From assembly GCF_014873755.1 (NCBI RefSeq), contig NZ_JADBEG010000001.1, positions 5,001,001 to 5,065,000 on the forward strand: a DNA stretch of 64,000 nt, in the 5' to 3' direction. Under the pieces are notes generated by a model. It did not search any database. It saw only the letters and a program-made list of their open reading frames with translations, and was not told the origin of the DNA. The stretch comes from Amycolatopsis lexingtonensis (lineage in GTDB: Bacteria > Actinomycetota > Actinomycetes > Mycobacteriales > Pseudonocardiaceae). Shown here piece after piece: positions 56,648 to 64,000 of this stretch. The position numbers and the translations under genes were made by a program. Numbering within the stretch: the stretch's first letter is position 1; every line of letters begins with the position of its first letter.

Positions 56648-57211
56648 TCACGCCCCGATCCGGTAGAGGGACTGCGCCCACTGGAACTGCCCGTTGCTCA
56701 CGTAGCTCGAGTGCGCCATCGCGCTGTAGCGCTGGCTGCTCGGCCACGGGTCGCCGTAGTAGACGAGCCCGCTGGCGTCGTAGCCGTAGATGACCTGGGC
56801 GTGCCCGCCGCCCGCCGTCCAGTAGATGCCGGTCTCGATCGGACGGCGGCCGGTGATCTCGCTCTGCACCGACGCGAAGCTGAGCGCGCCGGTGACCGTG
56901 CCGGGCCGCAGGCCGAGCGCCTGGTAGCCGCGCTGCACGTACGTCAGTTCGCCGGGCTGGTTGGGGCACTGCGAACCGGCCGGGTAGCCGCGGGAGTAGT
57001 CGCAGAAGGTGTTCTGGCTGGTGCTCGTGCCGTAGCCGAGGAACCGCGCGATGGTCAGGCCGCTCGCGGCCCAGCACCACTGGTTCTGCTCCTGCACCAG
57101 CTGGCTGATGGACAACGTCGTCGCTTCGGTGGTCGCGCTCGCGGGCGGGGAGAGCAGGCCGGTGAGGGCCACGCACAGCGCGCCGAGCGCCATTGCTCGT
57201 CTGAAGTGCAT
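56648..57211 (-). CDS. Secreted papain-like (C39/C70-like) cysteine protease
   Basis: The 187 residues start with a signal peptide (cleaved near PASA). They carry a papain-like active site: Cys46 in QNQWCWAASG, His137 in GGGHAQVIYGYD and Asp154 in YYGDPW. The QxxWCWAA pattern is that of AvrRpt2-like (C70) and C39-like proteases. Two extra cysteines may form a disulfide outside the cell. The partner gene downstream is cotranscribed and could be a substrate or inhibitor. Confidence 0.82.
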   Translation of the reverse strand: MHFRRAMALGALCVALTGLLSPPASATTEATTLSISQLVQEQNQWCWAASGLTIARFLGYGTSTSQNTFCDYSRGYPAGSQCPNQPGELTYVQRGYQALGLRPGTVTGALSFASVQSEITGRRPIETGIYWTAGGGHAQVIYGYDASGLVYYGDPWPSSQRYSAMAHSSYVSNGQFQWAQSLYRIGA

Positions 57212-57310
57212 TCGTTGCTCCTTGTCGGCAACAGGTGGGGACTTCGTGAGCTTCTCCCGTTGCCGCGCCGGGCAGTAATCCCAGCGGGGATAACACCGGC
57301 GTTATGCCGC

Positions 57311-58270
57311 CTATCGGGCCGCGACGAGCCGTTCGCCCGGATTCCGGCCGCACCACCGCGCGAAGTGCGGGTTCCGCTGCAGCGACGCCCGGTGCGCGAC
57401 CTCCGCGCAGCGGAACACCTCGCCGGTCGTCGGCGTCCGGGCGTCGTCCTCGCGCGTGGCGAACAACAGCGTCGTCCACAGCGGGTCGCCCGCCAGCGGC
57501 AGCGCGAGCAGGCCGCGCGGGGGCGCCGAAGCCGCCTGCGCGAGGCAGACCGCGCCCTGCGCGATCAGCGTGCCCGCGGTCCCCGCCTCGGACGTGAAGT
57601 GCCGCACCCGCGGCGTGAACCCGGCGGCCGCGCACGCCTGCGCGAACCGCACGCGCACGCAGTTTTCGTGCGGTGGCGGCAGGATCCAGTCGCAGCCGGC
57701 CAGGTCCGCGAGGTCGACGACACCGCCGCGGATCGCCGGGTGCCCCTGCGCGATCCCGACGAAGATGGGCTCGGTCGCGAGCGTCCGCACGGCCAGCCCG
57801 GCGAAGTGGTGCGCCTCGGTCCCGTCGAACTGCTCCAGCAGAGCGACGTCGACGCGGCCGGTCGAGAGCAGCTTCAGCAGGGTCAGCGACGCCGGTTCGG
57901 CGTACGTCTGGACGTCGAGGTCCAGCTCCCCCAGCTCCTCGATGAACCGGCCGATGATCAGCAGCGGCACGTACCCGATCCGCAGCGACCGGGACTCGCT
58001 TTCGCCGTGGCGGCGGGCGGACGCGACGAGGGCCTGCATGTCCGAGAGCAGCGCGTCGGCGCGGGCGAGCACGAACCGGCCGAGCTCGGTGGGGCGGACG
58101 CCGCTGGGTTCGCGGACGAACAGGTCGCCGCCGAGGATCCGTTCGATCCGCTTGAGCTGCGCGGTGAGCGCGGGCTGGCTGACACCGAGGACGGTGGCGG
58201 CGCGGCTCACGCTCCCGCCGTCCGCGACGGCGCGGACGGCTCTGAGATGGCGCAGCTCCAGCTCGGCCAC
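57311..58270 (-). CDS. LysR-family transcriptional regulator
   Basis: This 319-residue regulator has an N-terminal winged helix (about 5-62: LRAVRAVADGGSVSRAATVLGVSQPALTAQLKRIE) and a periplasmic-binding-like effector domain. It is transcribed in the same direction as the protease genes, 99 bases upstream of them, and is divergent from the patatin gene with 69 bases between the starts, the usual LysR arrangement with its target. Confidence 0.93.
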   Translation of the reverse strand: MAELELRHLRAVRAVADGGSVSRAATVLGVSQPALTAQLKRIERILGGDLFVREPSGVRPTELGRFVLARADALLSDMQALVASARRHGESESRSLRIGYVPLLIIGRFIEELGELDLDVQTYAEPASLTLLKLLSTGRVDVALLEQFDGTEAHHFAGLAVRTLATEPIFVGIAQGHPAIRGGVVDLADLAGCDWILPPPHENCVRVRFAQACAAAGFTPRVRHFTSEAGTAGTLIAQGAVCLAQAASAPPRGLLALPLAGDPLWTTLLFATREDDARTPTTGEVFRCAEVAHRASLQRNPHFARWCGRNPGERLVAAR

Positions 58271-58339
58271 CCCAGCAGGTTAACGCCGGCTTCACGGGCC
58301 GCACGACCTGCGAAAGTCGGGCTTACTACATTCGGCGGT

Positions 58340-59209
58340 ATGAGTCTCGCGGATCTTCCCCGGCCGATCGGCTTCGTCCTCGGCGGTGGCGGCAGCCTCG
58401 GCGCCATGCAGGTCGGCATGCTGCGCGCGCTGACCGAAGCGGGGGCCACGCCGGACCTCGTGACGGGCACGTCGGTCGGCTCGCTGAACGCCGCCGTCCT
58501 GGCCCGCTCCGGCGGCGACGCCTTGGCCGACCTGCACGGCATCTGGGCACACATGACCCGCGCGGAGGCGTTCCCCGGCGGCGTGCTGAGCCGCGTCCGG
58601 ACGCTGACGCAGAGCAAAACGCACCTGTTCCCCAATTCCGGCCTGGCGGGGATCATCGCCGACCACCTCGGCGCCGAAACGCGGTTCGAGGACCTGGCGC
58701 TGCCGCTCGGCGTCGTCACGACGCAGGTCGACACGGCCGAACCGTTGCTCATCCGGTCCGGGCGGCTGCTCGAGCCGCTGCTGGCCAGCTGCGCGATCCC
58801 GGGCATCTTCCCGCCGGTGGAGCACGAGGGGCGGCTCCTCTACGACGGCGGGCTCGTCGCGAACGTGCCGATGCGGCAGGCACTGGCCATGGGCGCGAAG
58901 TCGTTGGTGGTGCTGGATTGCGCGTTCCCGGGGAAGATGCCGGACGCGCCGCGGACGTTCGCCGAGGTGATCATGTTCACCGCGATGATCAGCATGCGGA
59001 ACCAGGCCGTGCTGGAAGCGCCGGTGGCCGCGGCTTCGGTGCCGGTGGTCTACCTGCCGGGTCCCGCACCCGTACGTGTGAACCCGCTCGACTTCGGGCA
59101 CACGGAGGAACTGGCGGAACAGGCGTACCAGGCGGCGCGGGAGTACCTCGACGGGCTCGCGGTGCGCGGCCCGGGACTTTACGGTGCCCCGGGCCTCGTC
59201 GTCACGTGA
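58340..59209 (+). CDS. Patatin-like phospholipase
   Basis: The 289 residues form a patatin lipid hydrolase: oxyanion loop GFVLGGGGSLGAMQVG, nucleophile serine in GTSVGSLNAAVLA (GxSxG) and the catalytic aspartate in YDGGLVANVP. It is likely to be a cytosolic or membrane-associated acyl hydrolase. It is divergent from the LysR gene, its probable regulator. Confidence 0.92.
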   Translation: MSLADLPRPIGFVLGGGGSLGAMQVGMLRALTEAGATPDLVTGTSVGSLNAAVLARSGGDALADLHGIWAHMTRAEAFPGGVLSRVRTLTQSKTHLFPNSGLAGIIADHLGAETRFEDLALPLGVVTTQVDTAEPLLIRSGRLLEPLLASCAIPGIFPPVEHEGRLLYDGGLVANVPMRQALAMGAKSLVVLDCAFPGKMPDAPRTFAEVIMFTAMISMRNQAVLEAPVAAASVPVVYLPGPAPVRVNPLDFGHTEELAEQAYQAAREYLDGLAVRGPGLYGAPGLVVT

Positions 59210-59313
59210 TCCGCGTCACGCCGATGCACCGATCCGCCGGTAAGAACGTCATCGCTATCGCGTAGTTTTGATGACGAATGCCCGCCGATCCCGATTCCCA
59301 AAAAAGAGACAAT

Positions 59314-60525
59314 ATGCTCCCCAAGAAGATTTTACTTTCGGTGGCCGGAATCCTCGCCGGGGCACTGCTGGTTTCCGCCTGCTCGTCCGGTGACGACGGC
59401 GGTTCCTCCGCCGGCGGGACACCGGCGCCGGGCTCGGCTTCGGCCTCCGAGACGCCGGTCGCGGTGACGTTCGAGCCCGCGGGTGGCACCGGGGTGAACC
59501 CGGCGACGCCGATCGTCGTCAAGGCGGCCAACGGAAAGCTGCTCGACGTCACGGTGACCAACAGCGCCAAGGGGAAGACGGTCGCCGGCAAGCTCGCCGA
59601 CGACGGTTCGAGCTGGACGTCCACCGAGCCGCTCGGCTACGGCGCGACGTACAAGATCGTCGCGCACGCCCAGGGCGCCAACGGGAAACCGATCGAGCAG
59701 GACAACCAGATCAGCACGATCGCGCCGAAGAAGCAGGCCAACGCCAACCTCATCCCGGCCCCGTCCGCGGTGGCCAGTGCGGGCGTCGGCGTCGGCCAGC
59801 CGATCGTGTTCAGCTTCGGCAAGATCGCCGTCAAGAACAAGGCGGCGGTGGAGAAGGCCCTGTCGGTCGAGTCGACGCCGAAGCAGGAGGGCAGCTGGTA
59901 CTGGATCGACGACTCGAACGTCCACTACCGGCCGAAGGAGTACTGGAAGGCCGGCACCACCCTCAAGGTCTCGGCGAAGATCTACGGCGTCGATTTCGGC
60001 GGCGGCGTGTTCGGCGCGGAGGACCGCGCGGAAACGTACAAGGTGCACGATTCCTGGATCGCGAAGGCGGACGGGAACACCGAGCAGATGCAGATCTTCC
60101 ACAACGGCGCGATGGTCAAGTCCATGCCGATCTCGATGGGCAAGGACGCGACGCCCACCCACTTGGGCGCGCACGTCATTTCGGACAAGCAGGCGAACTA
60201 CACGATGGACTCCTGCACGTACGGCGTCTGCCCGCCGGACCCGAAGGCGTACCGCTCCAACGAGAAGTGGTCGGAGCGGATTTCGAACGACGGCGAGTTC
60301 GTGCACGAGAACCCCAACAGCGTGGGGCAGCAAGGTAGTTCGAACGTGTCGCACGGGTGCATCAACCTGAACGACGCGAACGCCCAGTGGTTCTTCCAGA
60401 ACATGGGGTTGGGTGACGTCGTGGAGGTGACCAACTCGGGCGGCCCGCAGCTGCCGGTTTGGGATCTGTACGGTGATTGGTCGAAGTCTTGGGCTGACTG
60501 GCAGGCCGGGTCGGCGTTGAAGTAG
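59314..60525 (+). CDS. L,D-transpeptidase lipoprotein (LdtMt2-like)
   Basis: This 403-residue enzyme makes 3-3 cross-links in peptidoglycan outside the membrane. It has a lipoprotein signal ending LLVSAC (Cys23), two Ig-like domains (about 45-140 and 145-265) and a YkuD catalytic domain with Cys349 in SHGCINL, the His of GAHVIS and a C-terminal Trp-rich extension. ATG 59314 gives a standard-length lipoprotein signal; ATG 59278 would add 12 residues. Confidence 0.93.
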   Translation: MLPKKILLSVAGILAGALLVSACSSGDDGGSSAGGTPAPGSASASETPVAVTFEPAGGTGVNPATPIVVKAANGKLLDVTVTNSAKGKTVAGKLADDGSSWTSTEPLGYGATYKIVAHAQGANGKPIEQDNQISTIAPKKQANANLIPAPSAVASAGVGVGQPIVFSFGKIAVKNKAAVEKALSVESTPKQEGSWYWIDDSNVHYRPKEYWKAGTTLKVSAKIYGVDFGGGVFGAEDRAETYKVHDSWIAKADGNTEQMQIFHNGAMVKSMPISMGKDATPTHLGAHVISDKQANYTMDSCTYGVCPPDPKAYRSNEKWSERISNDGEFVHENPNSVGQQGSSNVSHGCINLNDANAQWFFQNMGLGDVVEVTNSGGPQLPVWDLYGDWSKSWADWQAGSALK

Positions 60526-60550
60526 GGATTTGGTTCGGTTCGGCTGGCGG

Positions 60551-60586
60551 AAGGGCCGGGGCTCGGTAGGAGCTCCGGCCCTTTTT
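60551..60586 (+). terminator. Rho-independent terminator of the L,D-transpeptidase gene
   Basis: GGGCCGGGGCTC and GAGCTCCGGCCC pair with one mismatch around GGTAG, followed by five T residues. It lies 26 bases after the stop codon. Confidence 0.88.
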
Positions 60587-60899
60587 CATGCCGCCGGGCG
60601 GGGTTGGGCTGGAGCGTCGGCAGGCCTGCGGCTGCAGTTGTACGGCTGCCTGGGCACGAACGGACCGTTCGCAGTGGGAGGTGTCGGCGGACCGCTCGGG
60701 CCGCCGGTGACCGGGGCGCGGATGGCACTGAAGTGGCGCGAATGCCCGCCTGGCCGGCGGCGCTGAAGTCAGGTGCTCGCAGAGCAGTCACGCGCGCTCG
60801 GGCGGCGGCACCGAATGGTCCACTCGCCGCGTTGTCGGGGTGTGGGTAGCTCGGCACCAGCGGGAAATGGTGCGGGCGGGGCGGGTGTCCGTGGGCATG
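60587..60899. other. Intergenic region before the rRNA operon end
   Basis: About 310 bases separate two converging terminators. I see no supported gene, repeat or RNA here; frames on either strand have no start signal and no family resemblance. Confidence 0.6.
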
Positions 60900-60950
60900 A
60901 AAAAGGGCCTGGCCGGGAGACTCTCGTCTCAACCGGGCCAGGCCCTTCCT
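60900..60950 (-). terminator. rRNA operon terminator
   Basis: Read on the minus strand, AAGGGCCTGGCC pairs with GGCCAGGCCCTT around a 19-base loop and is followed by TTTTTC. It lies ten bases past the 5S gene and ends the rRNA transcript. Confidence 0.88.
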
Positions 60951-60959
60951 TCATGTTAA

Positions 60960-61078
60960 GTTCGGCGGTGTCCTACTCTCCCACAACCCTTCGGTTGCAG
61001 TACCATCGGCGCTGTCAAGCTTAGCTTCCGGGTTCGGAATGGGACCGGGCGTTTCCCTGACGCTAAAACCACCGAAAC
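60960..61078 (-). rRNA. rrf: 5S ribosomal RNA
   Basis: The minus strand reads GTTTCGGTGGTTTTAGCGTC at the 5' end and closes with GGACACCGCCGAAC, so the two ends pair as expected. The inner CCCATTCCGAACCCGGAAG is the conserved loop C region. Length is about 119 bases; boundaries are good to a few bases. Confidence 0.95.
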
Positions 61079-61150
61079 ATCTCTGAAACAACACACACCG
61101 TCACCGGCGTGGTGTTTCAGAACCGTAGAGTGGATGCGCAACATCTTCGT
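61079..61150 (-). other. 23S-5S spacer
   Basis: About 70 bases between 23S and 5S contain no tRNA. ACCGTCACCGGCGTGGTG-like pairing near 61098 probably forms part of an RNase processing stem. Confidence 0.6.

Positions 61151-64000
<2,850 letters not shown>

Noticed and set aside
60198..60932. A 244-codon minus-strand frame across the end of the L,D-transpeptidase gene and its terminator
   Set aside because: It crosses a strong terminator stem and the rRNA-side gap, is Pro/Arg/Ser-rich without motifs, and opposes a clear gene.
61079..61150. A tRNA in the 23S-5S spacer
   Set aside because: The spacer is only about 70 bases and shows no cloverleaf or TTCGA-type arm.

Overview
This is a high-GC actinobacterial chromosome segment, most likely from Pseudonocardiales and Amycolatopsis-like. 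Three things point there: the codon bias and frequent GTG starts, an actinomycete-type 23S rRNA, and gene content and order that follow the Mycobacterium tuberculosis Rv2188c-Rv2218 neighbourhood (pimB, RipC-type hydrolase, exonuclease/GIY-YIG protein, trpD, ctaE-qcrCAB, ctaCF, asnB, adoK, HesB protein, DUF3043, cobT, ilvE, pepB, dlaT, TIGR01777, lipB, lipA). The genus is an inference. No prophage, insertion sequence, CRISPR array or tRNA was seen.

Layout. 1-4 kb: two tandem SulP transporters, the complete one fused to a beta-carbonic anhydrase. 4-8 kb: a START-domain protein, a cytochrome P450 and bioA in one leftward run, with a 53-bp duplicate of the bioA 3' end beyond it. 8-15 kb: cell-envelope and nucleic-acid genes (pimB, an NlpC/P60 hydrolase behind a structured leader that looks like a c-di-AMP riboswitch, a NYN protein, an exonuclease/GIY-YIG protein). 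15-27.5 kb: the aerobic respiratory chain (ctaE-qcrCAB and ctaCF) around trpD and an AraC/EamA pair, then asnB. 27.5-40 kb: adoK, an iron-sulfur carrier, DUF3043, an aldo/keto reductase, gntR-purC with strong palindromic operators, an IspD-like gene, cobT, ilvE, a DUF402 gene and pepB. 40-45 kb: a TRAP-TAXI uptake system and small genes. 45-55 kb: the lipoate module (lpdA, the 2-oxoacid dehydrogenase E2, lipB, lipA), with an accessory LLM/TetR/SDR cassette between lipB and lipA. 55-60.5 kb: DedA, a secreted papain-like protease with a tethered partner, LysR, patatin and an L,D-transpeptidase. 60.9-64 kb: the 3' end of an rRNA operon on the minus strand (5S and most of 23S).

Functionally the core is respiration (bc1-aa3) and lipoate-dependent carbon metabolism. 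lipB and lipA make the cofactor attached to the E2 encoded next door, and LpdA reoxidises it.

The most unusual feature not explained by genes is a set of long, nearly perfect palindromes in several sequence classes. They sit at gene 3' ends: A at 11.06, 21.88 and 30.28 kb; B at 27.5 and 48.5 kb; C at 35.6 and 50.9 kb; D at 40.3 kb. The classes share sub-motifs, and the two C copies have loops that are reverse complements of each other.
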